Positions 30,432 through 40,208 of a DNA stretch of 64,000 nt are shown piece after piece (the first letter of the stretch is position 1; each line of letters opens with the position of its first letter). The DNA comes from Synechococcus sp. CC9605 (GTDB lineage Bacteria; Cyanobacteriota; Cyanobacteriia; PCC-6307; Cyanobiaceae): contig NC_007516.1 in the NCBI RefSeq assembly GCF_000012625.1, positions 1,054,001-1,118,000 of the forward strand. The letters run 5' to 3'. A program made the translations under genes and the position numbers. The notes below the pieces were generated by a model. The model was not told where the DNA came from, searched no databases, and saw nothing but the letters and a program-made list of their open reading frames with translations.

Positions 30432-30467
30432 TCAGGTGGTAGCCCACGCTCAGCGTCACTACACTTC

Positions 30468-30863
30468 GTGCCGATGATGCCTGGGGGGCTTGATCCCATC
30501 AGCGAACTGCAGCGACTGACCGTCTCTCTCCGGGGCGGATTCGAACAGAAAGATGGCTGTTTGGTGTTTCATTTCACCGGCCAGTTGGATGCGTACTCCG
30601 AGAAGCAGTTCATGGAGTACGTGGTTGATGTCTTGAAAGCCAACAAGCTTTCGGCTGTTCTTGACCTCAGCAAGATCGATTTCCTGGATTCATCCGGTCT
30701 TGGTGCCCTGGTGCAGCTGGCCAAGCAATGCACGGATTCCAAGCGGTCTTTCTTGCTGGTTGGGAACACCAGGGTGTCGCAGACCGTGAAGTTGGTGCGT
30801 CTTGAGGAGTTTCTCCATCTAGTGGAGGATCTTCCGACAGCTCTGAACCAGCTGGCCGCTTGA
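30468..30863 (+). CDS. STAS-domain anti-sigma-factor antagonist
   Basis: A 131-residue SpoIIAA-like protein. The STAS core carries the phosphorylatable Ser in the DFLDSSGLGAL motif (Ser75/76), preceded by SAVLDLSKI. It should switch partners when a cognate kinase or anti-sigma factor phosphorylates it. No kinase or anti-sigma gene is adjacent. The start could be GTG at 30468 or one of two ATGs 6-9 bases later. Its stop overlaps the TTG of the Mini-III gene. Confidence 0.88.
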   Translation: MPMMPGGLDPISELQRLTVSLRGGFEQKDGCLVFHFTGQLDAYSEKQFMEYVVDVLKANKLSAVLDLSKIDFLDSSGLGALVQLAKQCTDSKRSFLLVGNTRVSQTVKLVRLEEFLHLVEDLPTALNQLAA

Positions 30864-31270
30864 GCGACTGGATACGCAACCAGGGTCCCAGCGGCATCTA
30901 CGAACCGTTGGGACCACTGCAACTGGCTTGGATTGGCGATGCCGTCTGGGAGCTGCACCAACGGCTGCGCCATGGAGCAAGGCCTGGGCGCTCTGATCAA
31001 TTGCACCGGGCTGTGGTGGCCGATGTTCGTGCTGATGCCCAGTCCCGCCTGCTGAGCTGGTTGGAAGCCCATGAACTTCTCAGTTCAGAGGAACTCGACC
31101 TGGTGCGTCGCGGCCGCAACAGTGCCGGTCGGGGTCCACGGCGTGCGGACGCTGCGGTTTATGGGAGGGCCACAGGATTTGAGACAATGGTGGGCTGGCT
31201 GTTTCTGAACAAACCAGCCCGGCTTGCGGAGCTCTTCGATCACCTGGAGCAAGCCGGATCCAACCCATAA
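30860..31270 (+). CDS. mrnC: Mini-ribonuclease III
   Basis: A 136-residue RNase III-fold protein with only the catalytic domain. LAWIGDAVWEL (Asp27) is the RNase III signature and RRGRNSAGRGPRRAD matches the Mini-III family basic region. These enzymes mature 23S rRNA. The next gene is an rRNA methyltransferase of the same translation group, which fits. The TTG start overlaps the stop of the STAS gene. Confidence 0.9.
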   Translation: MSDWIRNQGPSGIYEPLGPLQLAWIGDAVWELHQRLRHGARPGRSDQLHRAVVADVRADAQSRLLSWLEAHELLSSEELDLVRRGRNSAGRGPRRADAAVYGRATGFETMVGWLFLNKPARLAELFDHLEQAGSNP

Positions 31271-31286
31271 CGTTGCCTCGCACACC

Positions 31287-32915
31287 ATGAGCCCTCGCTT
31301 TGAACGCCGCTCCAGCGGCCCATCCCGCGATGGACGTTCGGGGCCAGGGGGAGGTGGGGGCGGTCGACCACCAGGAGGAAGGCCGGCGAGTGGACGAGCA
31401 TCCGCTGGCCGCTCCTCGATGGGGCGATCTGATAGCGGTCGCCCCATGCCCAGCAACCGTCGTTTCGATGGTGGTCGTTCCCCTTACGCCAAACCAGGGC
31501 GTGATGGCGGCGGTTATCGCGAACGACGCGCTCCACGGGATGGAGAGTGGGACCAGTCGCGAGGTGGTGACCGGCCCGGTAACCGCTTTGCTGAGCGTTC
31601 CGGTGATCGACCCGGTTATCGGTTTAAGGAGCGGTCTGGGGGTCGTTTCGGTGATCGACCAAGTGATCGATCCGGAGAACGTTTCGGTGATCGCCCGAAA
31701 GAGCGGTTCGGCAACCGTTCCCGTTCCTTCGACCGAGATCAGAACGCTTCCCGTTCGGGCTCTCAAAACGAACGCTCAGGGCCTGGACGTTTTCGCGATC
31801 GCAACGATCGGTACGGCGACCGCCGTCGCTCCGGGGATGAGCGGCGCCAACCGTCCCAGCGCTCCAGATCTCGCTTTGACGAGGCTCGTCCTCAGCGGCC
31901 GGATGCAGCACCGGAGGCTGCAGCGGCCACTCCGCCAGCGGACGATCTGATTTGGGGGCGTCATGCCACCCAGGCCGCCTTGGAGGCCGGACGCCCCATC
32001 CATCGCATTTGGTGCACTGCGGAGATGCGCAGTGCCTCCAAATTCCTCCAGCTCCTGCGCGATGCCAAGGCTTCGGGGGTTCTCGTGGAAGAGGTGACCT
32101 GGGCCAGGCTCGGACAGATCACAGGTGGGTCCGTTCACCAGGGCATCGCCCTGCAGACGGCGGCGGCGGAGACCCTTGATCTCGACAGCCTCATCGAGGG
32201 CTGCTCGGATCTGGGGGAACCCCCCTTGTTGGTGGCTTTGGACGGTGTCACCGACCCCCACAACCTCGGGGCGGTTGTTCGTTCCGCTGAGGCCATGGGA
32301 GCCCACGGTGTTGTGATCCCCCAGCGCCGCAGTGCTGGCTTGACCGGTTCCGCTGCCAAGGTGGCGGCTGGAGCCCTGGAACACCTGCCTGTGGCCCGCG
32401 TGGTCAACCTCAATCGGTCCCTGGAAAAGCTCAAAGACGCCGGCTACAGGGTGGTGGGTCTTGCCGCAGAAGGGGATGTGACCCTCACCGATGTTGACCT
32501 CAGTGGGCCGATGGTGCTGGTCACCGGATCCGAGGACCAGGGCCTGTCGCTGATGACCCGGCGCCATTGCGACCAGTTGGTTCGCATCCCGCTGCGGGGC
32601 ATCACACCGAGCCTCAATGCCTCTGTCGCCACAGCCCTTTGCGTGTACGAGGTGGCCCGGCGCAACTGGATGAAGGACATTCACGGCCAAGCACCGTCGC
32701 CGCCGATTAGGAGGCCCAAACTTGCGGGTGCTGAATCGCCTGTTGAGGCAATTGAGGCGTCTGAGACGGCTGTTTTGTCTAAACAGCCTGCTGTCTCTGA
32801 ACAGCCTGAAGCTCCTGTGGAGAAGGCCCCGGAACAGCGGATTGAACTGGATCTGAACCCATCGAAGCCGGATGCTGCTTTGTCGTTCGATCAGAACATC
32901 CAGCTATCTCCCTGA
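31287..32915 (+). CDS. rlmB: RlmB-type 23S rRNA 2'-O-ribose methyltransferase with a long RGD-rich N-terminus
   Basis: A 542-residue SpoU/TrmH methyltransferase. The catalytic part (about residues 219-470) has DLIWGRHATQAALEA, the GVTDPHNLGAVVRSAEA motif, and the knot motifs LVTGSEDQGLS and IPLRGITPSLNASVATAL. The first ~218 residues are low-complexity, dominated by Arg, Gly, Asp and Ser with repeated GDRPG..F.ERS units, and are probably disordered and RNA-binding. A Glu/Pro/Ser-rich C-terminal tail of ~70 residues also exceeds family length. The ATG at 31287 was chosen; the frame extends upstream without a better start. Confidence 0.9.
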   Translation: MSPRFERRSSGPSRDGRSGPGGGGGGRPPGGRPASGRASAGRSSMGRSDSGRPMPSNRRFDGGRSPYAKPGRDGGGYRERRAPRDGEWDQSRGGDRPGNRFAERSGDRPGYRFKERSGGRFGDRPSDRSGERFGDRPKERFGNRSRSFDRDQNASRSGSQNERSGPGRFRDRNDRYGDRRRSGDERRQPSQRSRSRFDEARPQRPDAAPEAAAATPPADDLIWGRHATQAALEAGRPIHRIWCTAEMRSASKFLQLLRDAKASGVLVEEVTWARLGQITGGSVHQGIALQTAAAETLDLDSLIEGCSDLGEPPLLVALDGVTDPHNLGAVVRSAEAMGAHGVVIPQRRSAGLTGSAAKVAAGALEHLPVARVVNLNRSLEKLKDAGYRVVGLAAEGDVTLTDVDLSGPMVLVTGSEDQGLSLMTRRHCDQLVRIPLRGITPSLNASVATALCVYEVARRNWMKDIHGQAPSPPIRRPKLAGAESPVEAIEASETAVLSKQPAVSEQPEAPVEKAPEQRIELDLNPSKPDAALSFDQNIQLSP

Positions 32916-32971
32916 AAACAGCGCCGAAAACACGATCTCGGGGCACAATGCCCCAAGGTCCTGTTCCTTTC

Positions 32972-33229
32972 ATGAGTCCCCTGATTCGGCCGCTGCGCAG
33001 CCTTGCCAATGGCTTTGGAGTCGCTTGGTGGGCGCGTGTTCATACCTCAGGCCCTGATGTGACCTATTGGTTCGGTCCCTTCATCACCCGCAAGGGGCTG
33101 GAGACCGAGCTCAGCTCCTTCCTGGACGACGTTAAGTCGGAGCAACCCCAGTCGATCAGCCATTCCCTGCTGCGGACTCGGCGCTCCGAGCCCCTCACTA
33201 TCTCAGCTGAGGGCCGATCCTGCTGCTGA
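32972..33229 (+). CDS. DUF1816 small protein
   Basis: An 85-residue cyanobacterial protein (ATG at 32972). The segment [42 protein letters not shown], read here in parts (WFGPF, then ITRKGLE), matches DUF1816. Members occur widely in cyanobacteria and are sometimes fused to phycobilisome-linker-like proteins; function is unclear. It sits between rlmB and gatA on the same strand. Confidence 0.8.
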   Translation: MSPLIRPLRSLANGFGVAWWARVHTSGPDVTYWFGPFITRKGLETELSSFLDDVKSEQPQSISHSLLRTRRSEPLTISAEGRSCC

Positions 33230-33245
33230 TAGCGTCCTTGCTGCA

Positions 33246-34721
33246 ATGGATCGCAGGGACATGACGATCAGCGCGTGGCGTCAGCAACTGCAGAGCGGCG
33301 AGGTTTCCTCCCGCGAGCTCGTTGATCAGCACCTCAAGCGGCTAGAAAGTTCTGAGCCTTCGCTGAACGCTTTTGTTGAAGTCACGGCCGATCAGGCCCG
33401 TGCTGAAGCGTCCCGCATTGATGAAGCCCGGGCCGCCGGAGAGGCGCTTGGCCCCCTGGCGGGATTGCCACTGGCGATCAAGGACAACCTCTGCACCAAA
33501 GGTGTTCGCACCACCTGTTCCAGCCGCATGCTCGAGCAGTTCGTGCCGCCCTACGAATCCACGGTCACCGAGCGGCTCTGGCAAGCCGGAGGTGTGTTGG
33601 TGGGCAAGACAAATCTGGATGAGTTCGCCATGGGTGGCTCAACCGAAACGTCCGCGTTCGGTGCCACACAGAACCCCTGGAACACCGCCCATGTGCCGGG
33701 TGGAAGCTCCGGTGGCAGCGCAGCGGCTGTCGCCGCCGGCAGTTGCGTCGCTTCCCTTGGTTCCGACACCGGTGGTTCCATCCGCCAACCGGCATCCTTC
33801 TGTGGAGTGGTGGGCCTCAAGCCCACCTATGGACGCGTCAGCCGTTGGGGTCTGGTGGCCTTTGCCAGTTCCCTCGATCAGGTGGGTCCATTCGCCGGCA
33901 GCGTTGCTGATGTGGCCGAACTGCTTCAGGTGATCGCCGGGCCCGACCCCCGCGATTCCACTTGTCTTGATGCGGCGGTTCCTGTTTTCAGCGACGGCCT
34001 AAGCCAGTCCATTAAGGGCCTTAAGGTGGGCTTGATTAAGGAGTGCTTCGACGCCGAAGGCCTCGATCCTGAGGTGAAAGCATCGGTGCAGGCCTCTGCT
34101 GCCCAGCTTGAGGCTCTTGGTGCTGAACTGGTGGAGGTGAGCTGCCCCCGGTTCAACGACGGCATCGCCACTTACTACGTGATCGCCCCATCGGAGGCGT
34201 CCGCCAATCTGGCGCGATACGACGGTGTCAAATATGGCTTCCGTGCCGAAGATGCCGAGAGCCTTGCCGCGATGACGGCGCGAAGCCGAGCTGAAGCATT
34301 TGGCGCTGAAGTGCAACGACGAATCCTGATCGGCACCTACGCCCTGTCCGCCGGATACGTCGATGCCTACTACAAAAAGGCGCAGCAGGTGCGCACCCTG
34401 ATCCGGCGGGACTTTGATGCTGCCTTCAAGAGTGTGGATGTGCTGCTCACGCCAACAGCGCCCTCCACGGCCTTCAAGGCTGGCGCCCACGCCGACGACC
34501 CTCTGGCGATGTATCTCGCTGACCTGCTGACGATTCCGGTCAACCTGGCTGGACTCCCGGCCATCAGTGTTCCCTGTGGATTCAGTGCGGCGGGTCTGCC
34601 CATCGGGATGCAACTGATTGGCAATGTTTTGGATGAACCGCGTCTGCTTCAGGTGGCCCATCAGTACGAGCAGGCTGCGCAGGTGTTTGCATCACGCCCG
34701 GAAGCTGCGCTGGTTCCCTGA
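33246..34721 (+). CDS. gatA: Aspartyl/glutamyl-tRNA amidotransferase subunit A
   Basis: A 491-residue amidase subunit that liberates ammonia from Gln for transamidation of misacylated Glu-tRNA(Gln). The amidase-signature triad is intact at Lys79 (LAIKDN), cis-Ser154 (PGGSSGGS) and Ser178 ([13 protein letters not shown]), which agrees with the numbering of other GatA proteins. [11 protein letters not shown] is the first start; MTISAW at 33261 is an alternative. Partners GatB and GatC lie elsewhere. Confidence 0.96.
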   Translation: MDRRDMTISAWRQQLQSGEVSSRELVDQHLKRLESSEPSLNAFVEVTADQARAEASRIDEARAAGEALGPLAGLPLAIKDNLCTKGVRTTCSSRMLEQFVPPYESTVTERLWQAGGVLVGKTNLDEFAMGGSTETSAFGATQNPWNTAHVPGGSSGGSAAAVAAGSCVASLGSDTGGSIRQPASFCGVVGLKPTYGRVSRWGLVAFASSLDQVGPFAGSVADVAELLQVIAGPDPRDSTCLDAAVPVFSDGLSQSIKGLKVGLIKECFDAEGLDPEVKASVQASAAQLEALGAELVEVSCPRFNDGIATYYVIAPSEASANLARYDGVKYGFRAEDAESLAAMTARSRAEAFGAEVQRRILIGTYALSAGYVDAYYKKAQQVRTLIRRDFDAAFKSVDVLLTPTAPSTAFKAGAHADDPLAMYLADLLTIPVNLAGLPAISVPCGFSAAGLPIGMQLIGNVLDEPRLLQVAHQYEQAAQVFASRPEAALVP

Positions 34722-34791
34722 GTTGCGCCACATGTGGGGGCTTGTGTTCCCCCTGAACGCTGGATCTTGCGTCAGGTCCTAACCTGACCCC

Positions 34792-37700
34792 ATGGCTTTC
34801 GTTCCTCTCCACAACCACAGCGACTACAGCCTTCTCGATGGCGCGTCGCAGTTGCCGGCCATGGTGGAGGAGGCGAAACAGCTGGGCATGCCTGCCATCG
34901 CCCTGACAGATCACGGCGTGATGTACGGCGCGATTGAGTTGCTGAAGCTCTGTCAGGGAACAGATCTCAAGCCGATCATCGGCAACGAGATGTATGTGAT
35001 CAACGGGTCCATTGACGATCCGCAACCCAAGAAAGAGAAGCGATATCACCTGGTGGTGCTGGCCAAAAATGCCACCGGTTACCGCAACTTGGTGAAGCTC
35101 ACCAGCATCAGCCACCTGCGGGGAATGCGGGGACGCGGGATCTTCTCCCGTGCCTGCATCGACAAGGAGCTGCTGAAGCAACACAGTGAAGGCCTGATCA
35201 TCGCCACGGCCTGCCTCGGAGGCGAGATTGCCCAGGCGATTCTGCGGGGTCGCCCCGATGTGGCACGCAAGGTGGCGGCTTGGTATCAGGAGGTCTTCGG
35301 CGACGACTACTACCTCGAGATCCAGGACCACGGATCTCCTGAGGATCGGATCGTCAACGTGGAGATCGTCAAAATTGCCAAGGAACTCGGCATTCAGATC
35401 GTTGCGACCAACGATGCCCACTACCTGAGCAAGCAGGACGTTGAAGCCCACGATGCCTTGCTCTGCGTGCTCACCGGCAAGTTGATCACCGATGAGAAGC
35501 GGCTGCGTTACACCGGCACCGAATACATCAAAACCGAAGAGGAGATGGGCCTTCTCTTCGGGGATCACCTCGAGCCTGAGGTGGTTCAGGAAGCGATCGC
35601 CAACACCGTCAAGGTGGCCGAGAAGGTGGAGCCTTACGACATCCTTGGCCGCTATCAAATGCCCCGCTTCCCCATCCCCGAGGGCCACACCCCCGTCAGC
35701 TACCTGCGTGAGGTGACGGAGCAGGGATTGCGGGATCGGCTCGAGCTCAGTCCTGAGGCTTCCTTGCCCGACGACTACGCCGAGCGCATGGCCCATGAGC
35801 TCAAGATCATGGAGCAGATGGGATTCCCCACCTACTTCCTGGTGGTCTGGGATTACATCCGTTTTGCACGGGAACAGAACATTCCCGTCGGTCCGGGTCG
35901 TGGCTCCGCCGCAGGGTCGCTTGTCGCGTACTGCCTGGGAATCACCAACATTGATCCGATCACCAACTGCCTGCTGTTCGAGCGCTTCCTCAATCCGGAA
36001 CGCAAGTCGATGCCTGATATAGACACTGACTTCTGCATCGAGCGTCGTGGTGAGGTGATCGACTACGTCACTGAGCGCTACGGCGAGGACAAGGTGGCCC
36101 AGATCATCACCTTCAACCGGATGACGTCAAAGGCGGTTTTGAAGGATGTGGCCAGGGTGCTCGACATTCCCTACGGCGATGCCGACCGTCTGGCGAAGCT
36201 GATCCCGGTGGTTCGCGGCAAGCCCGCGAAGCTCAAGGCGATGATCGGTGAGGAATCCCCCAACCCCGAGTTTCGCGAGAAATACGAGGCGGATCCAACG
36301 GTGAAGCGTTGGGTGGACATGGCGATGCGGATTGAAGGTACCAACAAAACCTTCGGTGTTCACGCAGCTGGTGTGGTCATCGCTGCTGACCCCCTCGACG
36401 AACTGGTGCCGTTGCAGCGCAACAACGATGGTCAGGTGATCACGCAGTACTTCATGGAAGACGTGGAATCCATGGGTCTGTTGAAGATGGATTTCCTGGG
36501 GTTGAAGAACCTCACGATGATCGAAAAGACCCTCGAACTGGTGGAGGTCAGCAGTGGCACCCGTGTCGATCCCGACAAACTGCCGCCCCAGGATGAAGCG
36601 ACCTTTGCACTTCTGGCGAGAGGTGATCTGGAGGGGATCTTCCAGTTGGAATCCAGCGGAATGCGGCAGATCGTGCGTGATCTCAAGCCGTCATCCCTGG
36701 AAGACATCTCCTCGATTCTTGCCCTCTACAGACCGGGTCCCCTCGATGCTGGCCTGATTCCCAAATTCATCAACCGTAAGCACGGCCGGGAGGCGATCGA
36801 CTTCGCCCACGCGATTCTTGAGCCGATCCTGTCCGAGACCTACGGGATCATGGTGTATCAGGAACAGATCATGCGGATCGCGCAGGATCTGGCCGGCTAC
36901 TCCCTGGGTCAGGCCGACCTGCTCCGGCGGGCGATGGGCAAGAAAAAAGTATCCGAGATGCAGAAGCACCGCGGCATCTTCGTTCAGGGTGCTGGAGAGC
37001 GCGGCGTTGATGAAAAGGTCGCCGACGAACTGTTCGACCAGATGGTTCTCTTCGCTGAATATTGCTTTAACAAGAGCCATTCCACGGCCTATGGAGCCGT
37101 CACGTATCAGACGGCTTACCTGAAGGCGCACTACCCGGTCGCTTATATGGCGGCCCTGCTTACGGTGAATGCCGGAGCTGCCGACAAGGTGCAGCGCTAC
37201 ATCTCCAATTGCAATGCGATGGGCATTGAGGTGATGCCTCCGGATGTGAATGCCTCACTCACCGATTTCACTCCCAATGGCGATCGGATCCTGTTCGGAC
37301 TCTCCGCCGTTCGCAACCTTGGTGATGGTGCGATCCGTCAATTGATTGCTGCCCGCGATAGCGATGGACCCTTCCGCTCTCTGGCGGATCTGTGCGACCG
37401 GATTCCGTCCTCGGTGCTCAACCGTCGTGGTCTGGAGTCGTTGGTTCACTGCGGTGCCCTGGATGCCATGGATCCGCAGGCCAACCGTGCTCAGTTGATG
37501 GCTGATCTGGATCTGCTGCTCGACTGGGCCTCCTCACGGGCCAAAGACCGAGACAGCGGCCAGGGCAACCTCTTTGATCTGATGGCTCCTGCCGCCGATG
37601 CCGATGGGCCGGCGGATCTCAGCCATGCACCCAAGGCGGCACCGGTGACGGACTATCCCCCAACGGAGAAGCTTCGTCTCGAAAAAGATCTAGTGGGATT

Positions 37701-38310
37701 CTACCTGTCCGATCACCCGCTCAAACAGCTCACACCCTCTTCGAAGTTGCTGGCGCCCATTGGTTTGGGCTCTCTGGAAGAACAGCCAGACAAAGCCAAG
37801 GTGAGTGCCATTGCGATGGTGGCTGAAATGCGCCAAGTCACCACACGCAAGGGCGATCGCATGGCGATCCTGCAGCTCGAGGATCTCACCGGAAGTTGCG
37901 AGGCTGTGGTGTTTCCCAAGAGCTACGCCCGCCTTGCGGATCACCTGATGGCTGAGGCCCGCCTCCTGGTTTGGGCTGGCGTCGATCGGCGTGACGAGCG
38001 CGTCCAGCTGATCATCGACGACTGCCGCGCCGTTGATGAGCTCAATCTGCTGCTAGTTCAGCTCCCCTCTGATCAGGCCAGCGACATCGCCATCCAGCAC
38101 AAGCTGAGGGAATGCCTCAACCAACATCGCCCCGAGCGGGATGAGCTGGGCGTGAAGGTGCCTGTCGTCGCCGAGGTGTGGCACGGCGATAGCGTTCGCT
38201 ATGTGCGACTCGGCTCCCAGTTCTGCGTCAAGGACGTTGATGCAGCGATTGCTTCACTGCGAACCCATTCCTTTGCAGCCCGAAGCAGCGACCGCCTGGT
38301 GCTCTCCTGA
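34792..38310 (+). CDS. dnaE: DNA polymerase III alpha subunit (DnaE), uninterrupted by an intein
   Basis: A 1172-residue replicative polymerase. The N-terminal PHP domain has an HxH metal motif ([11 protein letters not shown]), so the PHP site may be active, unlike in E. coli. The polymerase catalytic aspartates appear as DIDTD in PDIDTDFC (residues 408-414). The C-terminal OB-fold has [14 protein letters not shown]. The split-intein insertion site found in many cyanobacteria (AEY|CFN) is intact at Tyr757-Cys758 and unoccupied. It is read from a single ORF, and the next gene converges 36 bases away. Confidence 0.97.
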   Translation: MAFVPLHNHSDYSLLDGASQLPAMVEEAKQLGMPAIALTDHGVMYGAIELLKLCQGTDLKPIIGNEMYVINGSIDDPQPKKEKRYHLVVLAKNATGYRNLVKLTSISHLRGMRGRGIFSRACIDKELLKQHSEGLIIATACLGGEIAQAILRGRPDVARKVAAWYQEVFGDDYYLEIQDHGSPEDRIVNVEIVKIAKELGIQIVATNDAHYLSKQDVEAHDALLCVLTGKLITDEKRLRYTGTEYIKTEEEMGLLFGDHLEPEVVQEAIANTVKVAEKVEPYDILGRYQMPRFPIPEGHTPVSYLREVTEQGLRDRLELSPEASLPDDYAERMAHELKIMEQMGFPTYFLVVWDYIRFAREQNIPVGPGRGSAAGSLVAYCLGITNIDPITNCLLFERFLNPERKSMPDIDTDFCIERRGEVIDYVTERYGEDKVAQIITFNRMTSKAVLKDVARVLDIPYGDADRLAKLIPVVRGKPAKLKAMIGEESPNPEFREKYEADPTVKRWVDMAMRIEGTNKTFGVHAAGVVIAADPLDELVPLQRNNDGQVITQYFMEDVESMGLLKMDFLGLKNLTMIEKTLELVEVSSGTRVDPDKLPPQDEATFALLARGDLEGIFQLESSGMRQIVRDLKPSSLEDISSILALYRPGPLDAGLIPKFINRKHGREAIDFAHAILEPILSETYGIMVYQEQIMRIAQDLAGYSLGQADLLRRAMGKKKVSEMQKHRGIFVQGAGERGVDEKVADELFDQMVLFAEYCFNKSHSTAYGAVTYQTAYLKAHYPVAYMAALLTVNAGAADKVQRYISNCNAMGIEVMPPDVNASLTDFTPNGDRILFGLSAVRNLGDGAIRQLIAARDSDGPFRSLADLCDRIPSSVLNRRGLESLVHCGALDAMDPQANRAQLMADLDLLLDWASSRAKDRDSGQGNLFDLMAPAADADGPADLSHAPKAAPVTDYPPTEKLRLEKDLVGFYLSDHPLKQLTPSSKLLAPIGLGSLEEQPDKAKVSAIAMVAEMRQVTTRKGDRMAILQLEDLTGSCEAVVFPKSYARLADHLMAEARLLVWAGVDRRDERVQLIIDDCRAVDELNLLLVQLPSDQASDIAIQHKLRECLNQHRPERDELGVKVPVVAEVWHGDSVRYVRLGSQFCVKDVDAAIASLRTHSFAARSSDRLVLS

Positions 38311-38346
38311 TCCTCTGATCAGGTGGGGCTGATCAACAAAGCATGA

Positions 38347-38760
38347 TCAGGACTTTGATTGCTTTTGCTGCTGCTTCTGGGCCCGGATCGACTCCTTCAT
38401 CCGCTGGATGTTGGGCTTGAAGTTCTCGAAGCCCAGCAGAGAACCCGGTTCTGGATCCCAGCTGGCGGTCAACACGCCAACGCTAAGGCCCACCAGACCC
38501 AAGAGGAAAAACAGTCCGGATCCCGTCAGCGTCAGACCAGGGGCAATGTCGGCAATGCCACGGGTCACGACGAAATAACTGCCAACAAAAACTCCCATCC
38601 CAGCGAGGGACGGGAGTCCTGCGAAGACAGCAACCCGGCGAGCCATCCGATCGGCCACGTAGCGAGGAATGGCCTCCTGCCTAGGCGTCCCTGAGGCAGG
38701 CTTACTTCCCTTCACAGACCCTTTGGGCTCGAAGGGAAGGGCATTGCGTTGCTCAGGCAT
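38347..38760 (-). CDS. PAM68-like photosystem assembly protein (DUF3464)
   Basis: A 137-residue two-helix membrane protein related to PAM68, a thylakoid factor for photosystem II assembly and insertion of chlorophyll-binding proteins. The helices lie at about 47-68 and 78-98, separated by IADIAPGLTLTG, with a basic helical C-terminus (FKPNIQRMKESIRAQK). Its N-terminal Pro/Gly/Lys segment is typical of the family. It is followed by rpsO on the same strand, 12 bases away. Confidence 0.88.
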   Translation of the reverse strand: MPEQRNALPFEPKGSVKGSKPASGTPRQEAIPRYVADRMARRVAVFAGLPSLAGMGVFVGSYFVVTRGIADIAPGLTLTGSGLFFLLGLVGLSVGVLTASWDPEPGSLLGFENFKPNIQRMKESIRAQKQQQKQSKS

Positions 38761-38772
38761 GGGGCAGGTTGA

Positions 38773-39042
38773 TCAGCCGCGGATGCCCAGTTTGGCGATC
38801 GTGTCGGCGTACCGTTGCTCGCTCTTGCTGCGCATGTAGCTCAGCAGGCGCTTGCGTCGGCCAATCATCTTGAGCAGCCCTTGGCGAGAGGAGAAGTCAT
38901 GGATGTTGTTCTGCAGGTGTCTGCTGAGACGGTTGATCCGCTCACTCAGCATGGCCACCTGGACCTCGGCCGAACCGGTGTCGGTGCCGTGGGTCTGGTG
39001 GGTGTTGATCAGCTGTTGCTTCTCGGTGGTATCAAGCGACAT
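38773..39042 (-). CDS. rpsO: 30S ribosomal protein S15
   Basis: An 89-residue S15. The [20 protein letters not shown] core and [23 protein letters not shown] are invariant family segments. It binds 16S rRNA (h22) early in assembly. The gene lies 12 bases upstream of the PAM68-like gene. Confidence 0.98.
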   Translation of the reverse strand: MSLDTTEKQQLINTHQTHGTDTGSAEVQVAMLSERINRLSRHLQNNIHDFSSRQGLLKMIGRRKRLLSYMRSKSEQRYADTIAKLGIRG

Positions 39043-39098
39043 GCGCGGGGTGCAACCCTGTCAGTGCAAACGGCAATCTTACCTTCGCGGGGGCCAGT

Positions 39099-39743
39099 TC
39101 AGGCCGAATCGCGGCTTAACCATTGAAGACAGCCTCGCAGCCACGCGTCTTGATCGTCTCCAGGGGGTGGGGGACCGTCCGAACCCTCGGCGATGGCACG
39201 AATGGCGCGACGAACTTCAAGATCGTCATACCCAAGCATTGAGAGGGTCGCTTCGACGTCAGCCCCGCTCTCCGGCATTTGTTCCGAGCTGACTCCCTCC
39301 GCGAGTGAAGGGGCTGGGTCCATTCCGGCAAATGCCGCAATGGAGGCCCGGAGCTCCACCGCCAGACGCTCAGCGGTGCGTTTGCCAATGCCTTGAGCCT
39401 TACAGAGTCGGCGTAGATCGCCGTTGCTGATCGCTTCGACAAGTTCTTGGGACTTGCATTCCTGCATCAGTGCCATCCCTGCTTGCGGGCCAACCCCGTT
39501 GACACTGATCAATTCTCTGAAAATATCTCGTTCTTGCGTTGATTTGAAACCGAAAAATTGCCAATTATCCGCGCTGATGCTCTGGTGAATCCAAAGTTGA
39601 ATCGTTTGATCGTTTTCTAGGGTTAACCATTCACGTTGTGTTATTTGAACTTCGTAGCCAACACCGTTGCAGTTCAGAGTGATCTGACTTCGATTTCCTC
39701 GCTGTAGTTTGTAAACGATTAGACCCTTGAGCCAGCCAACCAT
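39099..39743 (-). CDS. ruvA: Holliday junction helicase subunit RuvA
   Basis: A 214-residue tetrameric DNA-binding subunit of RuvAB branch migration. The N-terminal OB-fold ([10 protein letters not shown]) precedes two helix-hairpin-helix motifs ([14 protein letters not shown] and [15 protein letters not shown]) and a C-terminal RuvB-interaction domain. The 39 end overlaps the AT-rich region that begins just to its right. Its own upstream shows a drop in GC content at 39500-39743, so the compositional boundary is inside the 5' part of the gene. Confidence 0.96.
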   Translation of the reverse strand: MVGWLKGLIVYKLQRGNRSQITLNCNGVGYEVQITQREWLTLENDQTIQLWIHQSISADNWQFFGFKSTQERDIFRELISVNGVGPQAGMALMQECKSQELVEAISNGDLRRLCKAQGIGKRTAERLAVELRASIAAFAGMDPAPSLAEGVSSEQMPESGADVEATLSMLGYDDLEVRRAIRAIAEGSDGPPPPGDDQDAWLRGCLQWLSRDSA

Positions 39744-39815
39744 GAATTGATACCAGTCACTATATCTTAGTTGAGACGCAGGCTGTAGTGCAAGCTGCGA
39801 ATTCGCATGATTTGC

Positions 39816-39843
39816 TTGACGAAAAAAAGTATCTCGTTAGCAT
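39816..39843 (+). promoter_or_regulatory. Candidate sigma-70 promoter for the Mrp operon
   Basis: TTGACG (39816-39821) and TAGCAT (39838-39843) are separated by 16 bases, 20 bases before the ATG of the first mrp gene. Four of six bases match the -10 consensus. It is a plausible but unverified start of the operon. Confidence 0.4.
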
Positions 39844-39863
39844 GAAAAAGCTATAAGTTTCTC

Positions 39864-40208
39864 ATGGAGCTGACGCCCGAGAAAATAAGGCTATTCCCGA
39901 TCGTCTTGCTGATGATCATTGGTTGCTTTGGTTTACTCAATTCAAAATCAATTTTACGTTCGCTTCTTTCGCTTGATGTGATTGATACGGCCACCATAAC
40001 TATTTTTGTACTTATTGCTGCCTCCTCTGGTTATCAGACGCCCATCGTTTCCACACAACGATACAGCGCTTATTCAGATCCATATCCGCAAGCCATTATT
40101 TTGACTGCAATTGTTATTGGTTTTGCCACCCAAGCTTTGCTTTGTTCGGTAGCACTTCGCCTCGGTAGAAAATCGCCAATGCTTCGCTACAGAGATCTTG
40201 AAAAATAA
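39864..40208 (+). CDS. MrpC/MnhC subunit (NuoK-like)
   Basis: A 114-residue three-helix protein of the MnhC/NuoK family, a core subunit of the Mrp cation/proton antiporter. Helix 1 is FPIVLLMIIGCFGLLN, helix 2 carries DVIDTATITIFVLIAA and helix 3 PQAIILTAIVIGFATQALL (the conserved DPxPQALxLTAIVI region of MnhC, here DPYPQAIILTAIVI). The start is ATG at 39864. The stop overlaps the next gene by one base. Confidence 0.85.
   Translation: MELTPEKIRLFPIVLLMIIGCFGLLNSKSILRSLLSLDVIDTATITIFVLIAASSGYQTPIVSTQRYSAYSDPYPQAIILTAIVIGFATQALLCSVALRLGRKSPMLRYRDLEK

Noticed and set aside
31300-31950. 216-codon alternative frame inside the RlmB N-terminal repeat region
   Set aside because: The repeats of the RlmB frame (Gly-Asp-Arg codons) keep the neighbouring frame open by chance. 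The RlmB frame continues into a well-conserved enzyme and is the real one.
37020-37110. Intein or split-intein coding sequence in dnaE
   Set aside because: The site reads straight through with normal extein residues; there is no inserted sequence.
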